A DNA stretch of 64,000 bases from Apostichopus japonicus (GCF_037975245.1 NC_092562.1:4394001-4458000), one strand, 5' to 3'. Shown: positions 23,092 through 37,203, counted from the first letter of the stretch. Notes: generated by a model not told the origin, from the sequence alone. Made by a program: numbers and translations.

Positions 23092-25041
23092 TCAGGTCTT
23101 GATTGGTCCATTTCTGTAACCAAGGCCGGGTGGTTCTGTACTTGAAGAAACTACAGCGACTTGTTTTGTTTCCTTAGTCTCCCCGTCCACGGTCCCGTTA
23201 CTTCTGTCGCAGCCATCACCTTGATCTGTCTTTTCTTCCCGTTTCCACTTGTTGGTCTTGAACTCCATTGGTCCGTCTCGATCAATATCACCGGTTTCTG
23301 TTCTCGTACAATGTTGGCAATCATCCGAACATGGTCGTCGGGAGAGACCGTCTGCATTACCATGGAAGCGTCCAGGACGATGGGAGATCTCAAAGGTGTA
23401 AGTGCCAAGTATCTCCAACCATCTTGCTGTTTGTCCTTCTGGGTGCTTGAAACTCATCAGCCATTTGAGGGCTGCATGGTCTGTTCTGATCAGGAACCTG
23501 GTGCCTTAGAGATAATGGTGGAAGTGTTTAACTGACTGTACGACGGCCAGTAGTTCTTTTCTTGTGATACAATAACGTCTCTCTTGCTTACTCATGGTCT
23601 TGCTGAAATATGCTATGGGCTTTTCGTTTCCGTCTTGGATCTGCGATAAAACGGAACCGGTTGCAAAGTCACTTGCATATGTGTCTTATATGAAATCTTG
23701 CCCGCTGCTCATTGGGTAGTGAAGTACTGGAGCTGTTGTCAACGCTGTCTTGAGTCCGGAAAAAGCTGTCTCGCAGTCCTGGTTCCAATCAAACTTCTGT
23801 TTCTTTTCAGTAAGCTTGAACAACGGTAGTGCAATTTGAGCAAAGCCTCGTATAAATCTACGGTAGTAGCCACACAGGCCTACAAAGCTCCTAACTTCTG
23901 ATAGGTTCTGTGGTCTCGGCCATTCTTTGACAGCCTTCACCTTCTCTGGATCTGTACCTACACCATCCTTAGAGACAATGTGCCCTAAGTGCGTGACACT
24001 CTGCTTAAACAGCTGACACTTGCCTGGGCTTAGTTTTAGTCCTGCGTCTCTAAATCGGTTGAAAATGGTCTTTAGTCGGTCCATAGGTTCGGAAAATGTG
24101 GCACCATATACGATGACATCGTCAAGGTAAACTAAGCATGCTTCCCAATGGAGTCCAGATAGCACACGGTCCATTAGTCTTTCGAATGTGGCGGGCGCGT
24201 TGCACAGTCCAAATGGCATAACACGGAATTGATACAAGCCATTTCCGGTTATGAACGCCGTCTTTTGTCTGTCTTCTGCTGCCATACCAACTTGCCAATA
24301 GCCACTGGCTAGATCTAATGTGCTAAACCAACGGGAACCTGCCATCGCATCCAGTGAATCTGCGATTCTGGGGATGGGGTAGCTGTCCTTGACTGTCAAT
24401 GTGTTTAATCTTCTATAAACTACACAGAATCTTGTCGAACCATTTTTCTTCTTCACCAGAACTATAGGTGACGCCCACGGACTTGATGATGGTTCAACCA
24501 CTCCCGCATCTAGCATTTGTTGCAAGAGTTCTCTCTCCACTTCCCTCTGTTGTACTGGGACTCGTCTTGCTGGTTGTTTGACTGGCCTTGCGTTGTCTGT
24601 GTCGATCTTGTGCTGGGCGACTGTGGTATATCCCAAGTCAGCAGATGATCTCGCAAACACATCAGCATAGTCTGTAACTAGTTCTTTCAGTAAAGCTCGT
24701 TGTTCATCATTCATATGTCCGTCTTCCGCCTCCAATAGTTCTGTAACATGTTGAGGGACTTCCCCCTGCTCGCAACGTTTTGTCGACACCGCCGATACCT
24801 TCTGTTTCTGACGCGCTGTTTCAGGGAACGAAACATCTAGATTCCCCGTCTCTTCTAATGAAGCTATACATGTACCACCATACACTCTTTTCACATCAGA
24901 CGTTGGGTTAAACACTCTCAACGGAATCTTGCTTTCCCTTGGATCAGCCAGACCTTTAGCCACCAACAAACAATGTTTTTCGACAAACTTTTCTGTTGGC
25001 TCTACCAGAGCTGCTTCCCAGTGCCGAGGTCCCTCAGAGAT
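23092..25041 (-). pseudogene. Gypsy reverse transcriptase and RNase H, with two internal stops
   Basis: The longest open segment, 23686-24969 (427 codons), carries the RT palm: SPWASPIVLVKKKNGSTRFC, FSTLDLASGYWQV, MPFGLCNAPATF and the catalytic box YLDD, then the thumb/connection (LGHIVSKDG, FVGLCGYYRRFI). RNase H follows in the same frame after TAA at 23688-23686 and is broken again by TAA at 23508-23506. Its first block reads DTYASDFA, where the family has an Asp in place of Tyr, so a catalytic residue is lost. Later blocks (RTDHAALKWL; HRPGRFHGNADGLSR) are preserved. The frame is lost after about 23140. Confidence 0.9.
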
Positions 25042-25677
25042 TCATCCTAGCACTATTGCCTCACATCCAGGGGCAACTACTACGGTTTCATCTACCAAAA
25101 CATGGCAAACATGAGTCTCCGTCACCTTCTTCACCTCACTGCTCTTTCTTGGTCCTCCCCAAGACAAAATACCGTTAATCACATCCAAGTGATAGTTGTG
25201 GCTTCTCATGAACTCCAAACCCAGGATTGCATCCGCTCCAATCTCAGCCACCCAAACTGTGTGTTCTACCCTATGTCCTGCAAGCTCTATCTGTACAGTG
25301 GCACATCCTTCGAACGGCAAATAACTCAGTCCATCTGCTAACACCATCTCACTGCCAACAGGTCTTAAGTGGGGACGACAGAATTCAGGGATAGATCTGT
25401 ATACGCTGGGCTTTATTATTGTTATGTTGGCACCTGTATCGACCAAAAAGTTAACTGTAGTACCCTGCATAATGCCATCAACAAATATCCCAGAATCCCT
25501 ATCTTGCACCCATCCTGTACTAACGCTCACTCCTGCGGGCCTAGAGTTTACTGCCGGCCTTCGACCCTCAAGTCCGGTTCCTTCTCGTTTCCCTGATACG
25601 ACTTTCCTGTGGTGTCTTCTTGGTATGGTTCCCGACAATTTCTCTTTATGTGGCCAAACTTTCCACAACCCCAACAT
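25042..25677 (-). pseudogene. Gypsy aspartic protease region
   Basis: Opens in the -1 frame relative to gag. It contains the active-site motif FLVDTGANITIIK and, about 80 residues later, ADAILGLEF, the hydrophobic-Gly block of retropepsins. It ends at TGA (25044-25042); the same frame continues into the reverse transcriptase, so this is a nonsense mutation inside pol rather than a natural end. Confidence 0.85.
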
Positions 25678-26966
25678 TTGAGTGGTGGTCTGTCTTGGTC
25701 TTGCCAGGACATGTTGCGACCTTGCCCACTCGCGACTGTCTGTTTCCTGTAATTTCCGCTTGCCAGTTCTTCATGTATCTTCGACATGTAGTGCTCCATT
25801 GTCTTTGCCAGATTCTCCCTAAGTAGTTGCATCTGTCTTTCTACTTTGTCTTCCTGCTTTTCTGTTTGTAAAACGGCTCTTGCTGTAGGTCTCTTGAGGT
25901 TACCCTTCTTTACTTCTGCCAGGTGGAATGCCTCTAGTTCAACTGCAACGGTTACTGCATCGGATAAGTTCACGGGTCTGGACTGGTATACTCTCCATCG
26001 GGTCTCTGTGTCTCCCAGAGAGTCTACGAAGTACTCCTTTGCAAGAGTCTCCACCATTTCGTACGGTGCATCCGGGTAGGCTTTTAACGCAAGGCGCTTA
26101 ATATCCTGGGCGAGCTCTGTAAGACTTTCAGCTGGTTGCCTCTGTCTGTTCTTCAAAATAGCTCTAAACAACTGTGTTTGATTCGCCGGACTAAATCGTC
26201 TGCCTAAAGCTTCTGTGAGTGCTCTGTAACTTCTTCTCCGACTTCTGTCCAGGTCACTCAGGATCGCCCTTGCTTGTCCCTTCAGACTTGCTGCCAAATA
26301 CAATGCCTTTGCTGCCTCTGGCCAGTTATTCAATTCTGCTATTAACTCGAACTGTACTGCGTAGTCGTCCCAGCTTGTACTTCCATCATACTGTGGTGGT
26401 GTGACATTCGCCTTCCCTGGAAGCTGGGCTGTATTCCTACTCTCTTCTTCGGTCTTGTAAGGTACACCGGTATCAATCTGTTGTCTGTAACCTCGTGGGT
26501 TTTGCCGGTCTGTCTGCATCTCTGTTGAGTAGTTGGGATGGTACTGACCACTGTGTATCTGTGTATTGTCTTGTCTGCGTTCAGTGTGCCAGGGTCGGTA
26601 TGCTTATGGAGAGATGGCATCCGGGCCTATACGCTCGTCTTCCTGTAGGGACAAAATGAAAGGGTTAGTTTGCCTACCTGCAGGTCGTTCATACTCATTC
26701 CCAGATCCACTCGGCATTGCTTGTTGCCCTTCTGTTCTGTGTTGATGTTGTCGACCACTTGTAACACCCACCAGACTGCCAGTTGTTTCTGAACCCACCG
26801 AGCTCAGAACCTCGTATTCTGACGGCAGCTCTGTGGATGCACCTTGTGAAACACGAGAGTTCTGTTCTGTCATCAAAGGTCTCCATTCCTGGTTGGGCAA
26901 TCCCTCTACGTTGTTTTGATTGTCAATCCTCTGGTCTGTGAACGGGTTGGTTCTCGAAAACTCCAT
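25548..26966 (-). pseudogene. Gypsy gag, one in-frame stop
   Basis: One frame runs from Met at 26966 to the stop at 25548, broken by TAA at 26604-26606. The downstream part from Met 26519 is 323 residues. It contains a capsid-like helical region (SWDDYAVQFELIAELNNWPE, then LKGQARAILSDL and the RFSPANQTQLF area) and, near the C-terminus, a zinc knuckle CWGCGKFGHIKRNC (CX2CX4HX4C). The upstream part (26604-26966) is Ser/Gln-rich. A downstream start at 26519 could still give a shorter Gag. It overlaps the protease frame by about 130 nt in the -1 register. Confidence 0.85.
25587..25593 (-). promoter_or_regulatory. Candidate -1 ribosomal frameshift heptamer GGGAAAC
   Basis: Located in the gag/protease overlap. 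In the gag frame the codons read caG GGA AAC, giving X XXY YYZ in the correct phase; slipping back one base enters the protease frame (ggg aaa cga). It lies 14 codons before the gag stop. A downstream stem or pseudoknot is not obvious by eye. Confidence 0.5.
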
Positions 26967-27120
26967 CTGTAGCCTTCTTTAACTGTTTTGCACTGTATCT
27001 GTATCTGTTCTGTGCTGTTTCTGCGGCTCTGTGAATTTACTGGCTATCACTGGATCTTCCTCTGTCTCGGTCTTGTCTCTAGCAGTATGTGTTATCTGTA
27101 AGGACCAGGACTGATCTTTC

Positions 27121-27138
27121 ATCCCACCGCTGCCACCA
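27121..27138 (-). promoter_or_regulatory. Primer-binding site of the Gypsy element
   Basis: TGGTGGCAGCGGTGGGAT, two bases inside the 5' LTR, begins with the TGG expected to pair with a tRNA 3' CCA end. It partly resembles leucine-tRNA primer sites (TGGTGTCAGAAGTGGG) but with mismatches, so the primer tRNA is not settled. Confidence 0.75.
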
Positions 27139-27140
27139 AG

Positions 27141-27511
27141 TGTAACGTTGACCAGTGTCCCCGAAGTCCAGCTGCTTGAACTTATAAATATAGAAAATAG
27201 GCGTTCTCTCGGTTCTCTCTCCGTCAGAGGCCAATCTCGGAATACCTCGTGAGCGTGGTGAGCTCAAACTAATGAAACAATCTGCGCTACCACTAACAAG
27301 GGGAAACATCTCAAATTCGGGTGCTGAATCAGCAAAGTTTACAAACAAAACAGGGGTAAGATTTTCATTGGCTGTCCCAACCTGCAACTCGCCAAAGCTC
27401 TGCACATATTTTTGGGAGAGAGGCCATCGACGGGTAGAACCGAAGGAACGCTCATTCTACAACGATAATATTATAATAACAATTTACTTAAAGGGATACA
27501 TTTCCGTTACA
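27141..27511 (-). repeat. 5' LTR of the Gypsy element
   Basis: 371 bp, bounded by TGTAACG and CGTTACA. It is 5' with respect to the minus-strand coding direction. Flanked outside by GTAT, matching the GTAT beyond the other LTR. Confidence 0.95.
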
Positions 27512-27837
27512 GTATTATATCAGCCAGCATCAGTTATTACATCGCATGCAATTGTGTACCGTACGATCCGTGAAAGTTGCGCAGTATACCGCGGGATGAT
27601 GCTAATGTAAACAGCGAAATGTCTTATGTAGATGGGGAAATCCTTGAAAAGTGGGGCTGACGGGTATTGTGGGCCGCGACGTAGAATCACCTACAAAAGC
27701 AACGATCCGCAGGACATGCGATGAGTCGAACATGATTTGTGACTGGTGACAATCTTCAAAAAGGTTATGGATGGAAAAAAACTATTGGGAAATACTTGGT
27801 TCTCAGGCAAAAGTGTACATCTGGTTGGTCATTTTCA

Positions 27838-27983
27838 AGCCAGAGAAGTGCCATTTCCAGTGATCTAGGGGTACCAAAACCAGAAAGTTTCTTGTACGCT
27901 GCGCGCCAACCAATGGTGGCGCTCCGCTTAGATAGTAATTCGCCCCCCCCGGGGGGGGCGCGAATATCCTTGATACGCCCCTG
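27838..27983. mobile_element. hAT-like relic, 3' portion
   Basis: Shares the block CTTGTACGC..CGCGCCAA..ATGGTGGCGCT with the elements at 6478 and 19900 and ends in GATACGCCCCTG (27983), a typical end of this hAT group. A C8G8-type palindrome lies at about 27944-27960. The left end was not found, so it is truncated. Confidence 0.5.
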
Positions 27984-28593
27984 TAATTACCTAATATCAA
28001 TTTGTATATATGTTTCTGGTATTCTTTTAGTAGCACCCCTACCCCCAGCACCCACCGGGACCAACCTTCCTCAGCCTCCCCCGCTTCCCCATCCCTCATC
28101 CACACTGGGTAGGGAAAACATTTGAAAAGAATTAGGATGTAATTTAAACTAAAATTATATATAGCTTCGTGCAAGTCTATGCGTTTTCACATTAGAACCG
28201 TAAAATGTGGCGTTCTTTTCATGCTTTAATATACATGTAAACGACGGGCCTTAGACATTGAGTCCGTATATACTGATATATTCTAGCACAGAGTCGCCTG
28301 TGTACTGGTAAACGTCCGCATGGATTTGTGCAAGTAATCACCGGGCATATTGGAAATCTGGTATATGGCTATACTATAGTGTGACTCTACTCGTATTCGC
28401 ACTTCGAACATTTCTACTCGTATACTCATAGGCCTATTAAGGAGAATTTTACGTCTACTTGTACTAGTGGCGATGTACTCGAGCCTGTTTTATCTACAGT
28501 AACTCTTTCGTGGATGTGACAGATATGACTTTCGTACCTACATAATTAGCATGATGTGTTTCCTTTATTTGCTTTATTTACGTTAGTTGCTTT

Positions 28594-28745
28594 ATTTGCT
28601 TTATATCATTTATTTCATTTATTTCATCTATTTCATCTATTTATTTCATCTATTTATTTCATTTATTTATTTCATTTATTTCATTTATTTCATTTATTTC
28701 ATTTATTTATTTCATTTATTTATTTCATTTATTTCATTTTCAATT
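28594..28745. repeat. (ATTTC/ATTT) simple repeat
   Basis: About 150 bp alternating TTTATTTCA and TTTATTTATTTCA units, AT-rich and low complexity. Confidence 0.9.
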
Positions 28746-31700
28746 TATAAAGAGGAGTCATAAAAAAAAGTTAATGGGAAGAATAACTAACATAAAATGG
28801 GCACAAAATAAGGAAGGTATAAGATGATAGGATCCCATATACAATACATCTACACATACAAAGTTAATACATAAAACGATATATCAAACAAACTACAACA
28901 AATATTCTATAAGTCCTCGGATTGGATGAATAAAGCAGCACGGTGTATACAAGAGTTTTCTGTCAACTTGTGTTCTGTATTTTGGCACGATGTGGGGATT
29001 TCTTAGATTTCTGTTCGATTTGTGCAGGAGGCTTTTTAGTACAGTATATACAAAGGGTGATTCTGATCACTGTTTATCATGCATGAACATGTTAATCATG
29101 GCGCCAGCATTACACCACTGGCCATGATTTGCAATATTCAAAATCTAACTGCAACATTGTAGGAGCCATGATGCATGTTAATACACGAAATGTTATAGGT
29201 GCCATGAGTTGCGATTAGAACTATTGAATTAATGTCGTAATATAACAATATTCAGTTATTCAAGTATATATTAGAAACAAAAAATAGGTATAGACTCAGT
29301 CAACCACGTGACAATATTCAGTTTTCAGTTATAAATATATTTACTTCATTGTTTTTAATATCTCAGTTTCTTAATATCCCTCAGTAGTTAGCCACAAGAA
29401 AAGTATTAACATATTGAGATATCTATCTCCTGGACATCTTCTAAGCTCCGTAGCTATAAGCCATATCAAATTTGTAGGGATTATATGAGGGATTTTTCCC
29501 TTTCATTTCCCTCCTCAAAAAATAAACAAGAAACGGAGGTGCATGAGGGACATTCAATATCTAATGAGGTCAATATAGTACTAACCACAAGTGTCGATAA
29601 TATCGCATTCCCTTTTGGTTTCCCGAAGGGGAAAACTATGGAGTCACTCTTACCGACCTGCCAAAATTGCGACTGGGACCGAGCATTGCAAAGTCGGTAG
29701 TTACTATTACGGTTAGATTCGTTAAACAACGGCAGCATACATAAACGTTGTACTCTAAGCCGAAGCCAAAGTGAACTAGAACTGCATTTGCCTGCAAATA
29801 TACGCAGTATTGTATAGTGCGCGTGGAGTATACTTGCAGTATTAGAATTATTAAATGACTGTAAAATTTCCTTCTGCATCTTTTGGTAAAAACCCCAACC
29901 TCATAGCATTTTCTTGTATTTTGATAATACAAACTTTTTAAAATTCAGTGATAAATTTCTATGAATTTCATCTTTCAATATCACTGTTATTCATGTCATC
30001 AGGGTAATTATGTTGACAAAAATGGGTTTTTGCTGTGGGTTTTTTCTTTATATACTGTGAAAATCATCTTAACACTAAGGGAAATAATATTCTTACACAA
30101 TACTTGGTCTTTTTTTATCAAATTCCGAATGCAGAGAACAACTACTTAACACAACCATTTCAGATGTATCACGGTTCAAGGATAACAATGCACCATAATG
30201 AGAAAGTATAAACTTTATTGGAGGATTAACCTTCCTGACGTAAGCAGGGGCTTATCTGGTGGGGAAAAAATGACATTTCCATATTAACATAATGTAATTA
30301 GGAACAAAATATTTAAGATGGGTTTTTAAAGTATTATTGATATTCCTCTTCTATAATGCCATTTAACTGTCACGTTTTCTGCGCCAGCGGAAAGCCCCTT
30401 TAAGGTAAATCTCGGTCCAATTAGAACAACATCAAAAAATGACCACCCACTTCGTAAGGAGTGTTTGTTCTAATGTCATTTATTGACAGATCTTTGTTGT
30501 GACAACGACGTCACATCCGTTAGGAATTAGACATTTCTCCAAAAAAAAATGAAAAAAGCAATCTGTTCAATTATATACAAAAGGAAACAAAACATCATTT
30601 TATTGCTTTACATATTGCAGTATAATCTCATCCGCCATATAAGCAAAAGAAGGAAAACGCTGACCTAAAAGTCAGTTGGCATGGTGACACGGCGATATTA
30701 GAGGCAATTTATATCACTATTACCGATTTCCTGTCGTGAATAACTTATCTCTACCATGGAGCTATAATCCCAGGTTCATAGCTCCATGTCTCTACATTGT
30801 TGAAATATGTCGTCCTCAACATTTTTTTTTTCACTTTCATTATTATGTCTTTTTATTTACACATTCTATTATAAAACCAGGGAGTCGTTTTCAGCTCCAA
30901 TATGACTTTTTACACGACGGATTAAAACAAATCTTCTGATTATAGGAAAGTATATAAGCGAATAATGATATCTTCTCTGTTTGATATTACATACATTGGT
31001 CAGGGGTGTATGGGTGTTGTATTATGCCTATAACGGTTGACGTTATGTAGGATAAGATTAGATTATTCTTAGCTGTCTGGGGAAATTATTCCTGACATCT
31101 CTACATCACTTAGTCTAATAATGGTCGTTTGGCTATGTATCTCATTCTAATGTCTAGAAAATAGTGCAGCGGGGTTACTATGGTGATTCCAGTTTAGTGA
31201 TTCCGTCTTGTTGTGTAACTCGATCACCAAATAATTCATGCAAAGTGTTTGTTGAGCTTAGAATTGATCGCAAATGTTTTGTCCTTGGACTCCTTCCAAC
31301 TTCTTAATCTCAAGTACCTGTATTAATCCTTGTTACGTAATTTCGGACATGCTGTTATCTGGTTGTCGCATTTAAGGATCTGTTACCATGGTAATACCAG
31401 TGTAATACTTCCAAGCTAGTACTCTTCCGGTTATCGATAGTGCAAACGACATTCACTGACCCAGCCGACTGATTCAGAAGCTAGTATACAATTGTACTGT
31501 AATATCCGACAAATTTAACAATTATATTATTGTTATCATAATATTATCATTGTACCCATGCATGTATATACTATATGCAATCTTGTGGACGTTTTATATT
31601 TTATTATTATGATGCAATATTATTGTAGCCTATTATAAAATGTGAATCGGTTGATTTACCATATATACGTCCTTGGTGGGTTTTCATGGAACGCCAAAAG

Positions 31701-33162
31701 TGTCATCAGCATATTACAAAGATGACCATACATCCCTGTGAGGTATTGGTCCTATATACTCTGTCATTTAAACTCTATATTAGAAAGCTGTTCCCAACCA
31801 AACACCTTTCCTTTTTGAAGATATGATGACATATTCTTGTGCTTGTTTAGAGAGAAACCATGCAGTCAAGCGGTATGGAATAGTTACTTACAGTTGACGT
31901 ATTGGATGGGGGAGGGGCGGTACAGTACACAGCCCCTCGTGCGAAGGGGTATTGGACTTGTGTGGTCCCGCTTCCAAACAAAAGGAAAGCAAACATTAGC
32001 ATGGAATTCGGACAACGTGTTCGTATAGTACGGAGGATGTGTCTAATCAGTTATAACCATGGATTGATAGACACATTTTTGTTTTATTTCCCTTCCAGCG
32101 CGCATGATACATTCTGCTTTCATCGTCAGGTGTCGTTTGTATCTTCAAAACTAGTTGCCTTCGTATGTAACAGCTTTGTTCCCCCCCCCCCCCCCCCGCT
32201 AGAGTCTACAGAGTAAATATAAGACTGACACGCGAGATAAAGAAACAATGGTGACAGAAAATGCTTAAACAATAGCGTCGGAAACTTTGATAATCCGTTA
32301 CGTCAGGGATGACACACTTTACCCCAGTTCACAGAATCTGATCTATAGTTCGACAAAATGAAGGCTACATATGGAAACCCTTATGATGATATTCACCACG
32401 AGCTGACGGGCGTGTCTTTTGTTCTGACCAGCATTCTGTGAAACTTTGGAGGTTTTAGTAGTGCTTACAAAATTGATTAGTGTATATTATATTAACACCT
32501 TCAATCTGCCAGCACAAGTACTAAACCACCTCCTCCCCCACCCCACCGCCCCCCCCCCCACCCACACACACACACATTTACCCGACTCAACTCCCCCGCC
32601 GTGGCAAAATCAGAAGAGCGATTCAGCTGTCCTATAAAGTTGTTTGAGAGAAGAGGGCGGTCTTTGCTTGTCTCGTCTAGAGTTTGTTTATACTCTCTAT
32701 AAAGGAACTCTAGTCTTGTCCTTCTCCTTCTTCTTCTTCGGCCGCCGTCAATATACTGACGATTGGCTACCAGTTTGACGCATCTCCTTATCTCCTCCTT
32801 CCAGGTAGTTCTGTTCTGAGCTCTATATTGTCCAGAGCCGTTAAATCTAACTATACGGCTCTGGTCTTGTCTAGAGTTCCTTTATCTAGAGCGGTCTATC
32901 TCTATATATGGCTCTGGTCTTGTCGTAGATATACTGTAGTGTTTTGTATGACTTGAAGCAAATCTTACTATATATTTTTCTTCTTTTGTCCTTCTTTCCG
33001 AATAATCCTTTGTAAATTCACATTTCCGGTTAACCGATTATTGCTTCCAAATCATGGTCTTCCTTGGTCCGTTGGGAGAGGATGGGAGAGGTTGGAGGGT
33101 ATGCCCCGACAAACTCTGGCAATTTTTCTCGGAAATGGTATCGCGAGCCAGTAGTTTGAAAT

Positions 33163-33210
33163 AATATATATATATATATATATTTACATACATACATACA
33201 TACATATATA

Positions 33211-33240
<30 letters not shown>
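33163..33240. repeat. (AT)n(ATAC)n compound microsatellite
   Basis: (TA)n to about 33183, then CATA/ATAC units interrupted once by TATATA. Confidence 0.9.
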
Positions 33241-33242
<2 letters not shown>

Positions 33243-36200
33243 AAATATACAATTACAATTGGCCTAGTGTGCGTATATATTGTTAATATGTAAATAAGAA
33301 AATGAGCAATATAAACACATAACTTTCTTATGTTTCTACTGAGGTGGATGGATTAGAGAGGGTGTAGAGAAAAGTTTGGGAATTTGATGGGTAAATCACC
33401 CCCCCCCCCCGCCTCCTCCACCACCGTCCCTACCTCGGACGGTTTTATAGCATATATAGGCTACTATTCGAACTACGGTGGCAGATACGTTCGTGTGAAT
33501 GGAACCACTATTATTATTATTAATGACGATAAAAAGATAAAGAATAAAGAGAAAGATGAAGGATGACCATAACATAGAAGAGAAAGAGCTGCAAAACTCA
33601 CTAAAGCTATCTTCGAAGTGTAAGGTTGTACCTGTATATTATAAGAACTATCATTACCACACTCAACCTTTAATTAATATCATTTCCCTGCTTCGTTTCC
33701 TTTTGTTAGAATTGCTTACGATTCGTGAACTCATTAGATAATTTTCTAGGTCATTAATATGGGTCAAGGTGGCAGAGAAAAACATCTGTTTGAAGTTGAC
33801 ACTTGTTCTCGGTAATAACTTCCGATTTTTTTGTGGCGCCATCACTTTTTTTTTTTATCAATTACAAAAGTTGACTGTACTTAAAACTAAGATAGACGGG
33901 CGGAAGTAGGGACTGACGGAAGGAAGGTCGGATAGATGGACGGATAGATGGATCAGTGAATAATGAAAGCATGATTATATTATATAATATAAGGAACTTT
34001 CAAAATGTCGGATTATCGAACAAGATTTCGGGCCTACAATGTCCAGCGCCATCAAAGGACGCCCGCTGCCAGCGGGCCTCTGTTAATATACATTTTGGCA
34101 AGACATAGTAATTTTCTATTTTAGCGATTTGCCTGCAAAACCGGTAACTGAAGGGGTGTTGAAGAGGAGCGTTGGGGTGGGGGGGGGGTATACGAAGCCA
34201 TGGAGATCTAGGTGGCGTTTATCTGGCACTGAACAATATTCATATCGGTATCAGTAAGTAAAATGAGTACTGTAGTATAAATAAAAACAATTGTTGGAAA
34301 TCCCTGACCATGAAAATACAACGATTTCATAATGAGACCTTGTTGAACTTGTCTCCGATATTGTAATGAAAAAAAACACGTTATATTACAAATGGAATCA
34401 TATTTTTCTTAGCTGTTGAGGTATAGTCAACTATCACAGATGTCTCTATATCAAATAGCTTGATGCCTATTGTTCTTAGTTTGTCTATTCCTTGTCAGTC
34501 CCGTTACTAATGCTGATATCATTACAACAGTGAGCAAGTTAACGAAGATTAGCCGCGTGTACAAATGATATTTCTGTTAAAAGTTAACTAGAGCAGCCAA
34601 TGATATTATTGTGCCCATCACATATATTCTTATCCGTTAACTCCAGTCTTGAATCGCATGAAAACATATATAGCGCCATCATTTTACGTAACACGTTACA
34701 ATATCATGACCTGTAATTATATGTCATTATATCCTCTGTGTTCCTGCACAAATACTCACGTATAAAGATACATCTGAACTGTTGCTTTCCTATTCTATTG
34801 GTGGTTTTCCAGCTAAACTGAATGTACTGACTGAAGGGATGGAAGGGTGAGTATAATCCCTCTTTGGGGAGGGAGGGGTACATGTGGAAAATTGAGGAGG
34901 GGAAGGGGGGGGGTAAAATCAATTAAAATAAGACTTTTTCCATTTAAATATGTATATACATCAAGTCGAAATGGCGATGTGATCAGTTTCATTCACGTTG
35001 TTCGATTTTCTTACCATATACAGGCATTTCAATATGCAGCATGGTTTAGTTTAGTATGAGTATTGCTGAACAAGATGAGCTTATTTCGCGAACCAGATTC
35101 AAGGTGATATTTGTTTTTGTTATCAACTGCTAACGCTTTCAACCATCACCTACATGTGTGATGAGAAGAAAAAAAGTCCGCTCACCGCGTTCGTATGGAA
35201 AAATGCACAAGTTATTAAAAGATAGCGAGCCGCCCTTACTTTTGCTGAGAGTCATTTAAAACGCAACCAGCGTGTTTGCAGATTTGAGCTACAGACGGCG
35301 ACACAACCACGCCATACAATTGGTCAATCGCTTTGGTGTCTTTAACCAATCGAAAGTTACGTTTTCTGATGGATGGCGGGAAATCCGGAAGCACTTCTTT
35401 TCGCGTGTTGATTTTATTTAACACACACGCAAAGCGAGTGGTTGACTTCCAGATACTTGGTAGTGTGCAAGGTTTAAGTCAATTAAAACATGCTTTTCTA
35501 TGAGAAAATACCGTACAATATACTGCTAAAAGAAGTCGGTGCAGGGAAGGGGGGGGGGGAGACTCTGGTCTATGATACAATCCAATATGAAATGGGTGGG
35601 TGCGAAATTTACCATGCGGTCCACAGTGAAGTTGTAATCCATGCAGGGCATGCAACAATCGGGGACGTACATGCCTATTATACTACCGTGACAAACAAAA
35701 AAATGGAAATATATCACTGTGAGGATTTAAAAAGTCATATGGTTCTAAATGGGTAGTCACATAAGAAATGTTGCTGCCGCGGGCCTCACTTTGGCCACCT
35801 GTGTACCATTATAGGAAGATTTGTATAGCTATGTATATATTGGAGTATAATATCCCGAGTATGTGAGGACCGGAGAACAATTTGTCGGGTTACGAGTAAG
35901 AGTATAAGTTCAGTGGGGGTGGAGGTGGGGTTGTCAGACATAATTAGCGGTGTGTATTTTAGCGACGTAGCGTACCACCCCCCCCCCTTCCCCCAATGAT
36001 TAAAGCAACCCTGGTCGTTTCAATCATCCACGACTTTTGCAGCGGCATGTTACAGACGAACAGAATTAGGGAAGGGGGGCGTTCACCTGCGATAGGACGT
36101 CTCGTGTTACTACTATACCTCTGGCCCCCTGAATAGCAACGCCTGTCTCATAAGTATGCAGATTGTTAAAAGTAAATGTCGAAGTGTCAAATAAAATAAT

Positions 36201-37201
36201 ATTATCAATTCATTTCATAGGTTGGCAAAATAACGACAACACGTTCTATTGGGGCGATGAACCGCTCAAGGTTTCCACACGATTTTAAACCGAAAAGAAT
36301 TTGGAGAAAATAATCAAGGCCATTTTAAAAATATCCATTAATTGCCTCAAGAACTCACTTCACGCATCGTTAAAAAAAACATAATAATAATAAAACGTAT
36401 AAAAAATTAAAAAGAAATTCTGAGAAATCCTAGGTCTTTTTACCAAAATAAATTTAAACGAGAGGAAGACAACCTAAACAAGATCTCACACGTTCGTCTT
36501 TTTTCTTCAAATAAAATCGTCACGTTTTATGGTCATATACCGGTTAGACTACCCTGCAGGCATTTCTTCCGTGTCTGAAAATTCTAGAGTCAAACATTGA
36601 GGGACAATATGGTGCAATTTCCATACAGTCGCTTATATAAGTAGGTCTTCGCTGAGAAATAGGTGAAATATATTTATTTATTTGTGTAAAAATTCTTGAA
36701 AAATACAGAATTTGAAAATATGCCAAATTTTTATGGTGTTATGTTTGGTGAATTTTGTGATAATTATATAGGAGTCAGCGAACAGTAAAGACGCCTTTTT
36801 TTTCTTTTTTTTCCGGAATGTAAAATTGTGTCAGATCTGTTGGTTGCAAAGGTCTTTGTATATTGATGTAGCAACTGAACATTAATTCATTCAAAGATTA
36901 TTACGAAATACGAGATACGGTGGTGATAACTACAACAGTTTTTTTATTGTGTGTATATGCATGTGTGTGTATGTGTGTTTGGTAGGCTTATATGTTGCGC
37001 TTAAAACGTATGCAACTTATAAAATACTGTATAGGTGTATATATGTAATATCGTTTCACAATAACCTTTCTTTTCACAACAAAAGGAAACACACACAGAC
37101 GTTTGCTAGTTGTATGTCGTATCTCATATTTACAGTTCGAATCGGGCGGGGAGATAAATACTGACATCTAGGGATAACGCCAAATACCCGGTGACTGATA
37201 A

Positions 37202-37203
<2 letters not shown>

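Larger units (their letters stand above)
20258..27511 (-). mobile_element. Ty3/Gypsy LTR retrotransposon, full-length, coding-defective, with an extra zinc-finger ORF
   Basis: 7254 bp in minus orientation. The two LTRs are 371 bp each with TGTAACG...CGTTACA ends, and 4-bp target duplications GTAT lie at 20254-20257 and 27512-27515. Order from the 5' LTR: primer-binding site, gag with CCHC knuckle, protease, reverse transcriptase, RNase H, integrase (the Ty3/Gypsy order), then a separate zinc-finger ORF, polypurine tract and 3' LTR. I count about ten differences between the LTRs (about 97% identity), so insertion is fairly recent. Even so, gag-pol carries several nonsense codons and at least two frameshifts, so this copy is non-autonomous. 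Confidence 0.95.
27984..37200. other. Gene-poor stretch without recognisable exons
   Basis: About 9 kb. It contains the (ATTTATTTC)-type repeat at 28594-28745, C runs at 32180, 32550 and 33400, a CT-rich region and a cluster of CAGAGCC/CTAGAG hairpins at 32670-32920, and (AT)n(ATAC)n at 33163-33240. An open minus-strand segment at 35236-35424 (62 codons, ...VSPSVAQICKHAGCVLND) has gene-like codon use but no family I recognise. Confidence 0.5.
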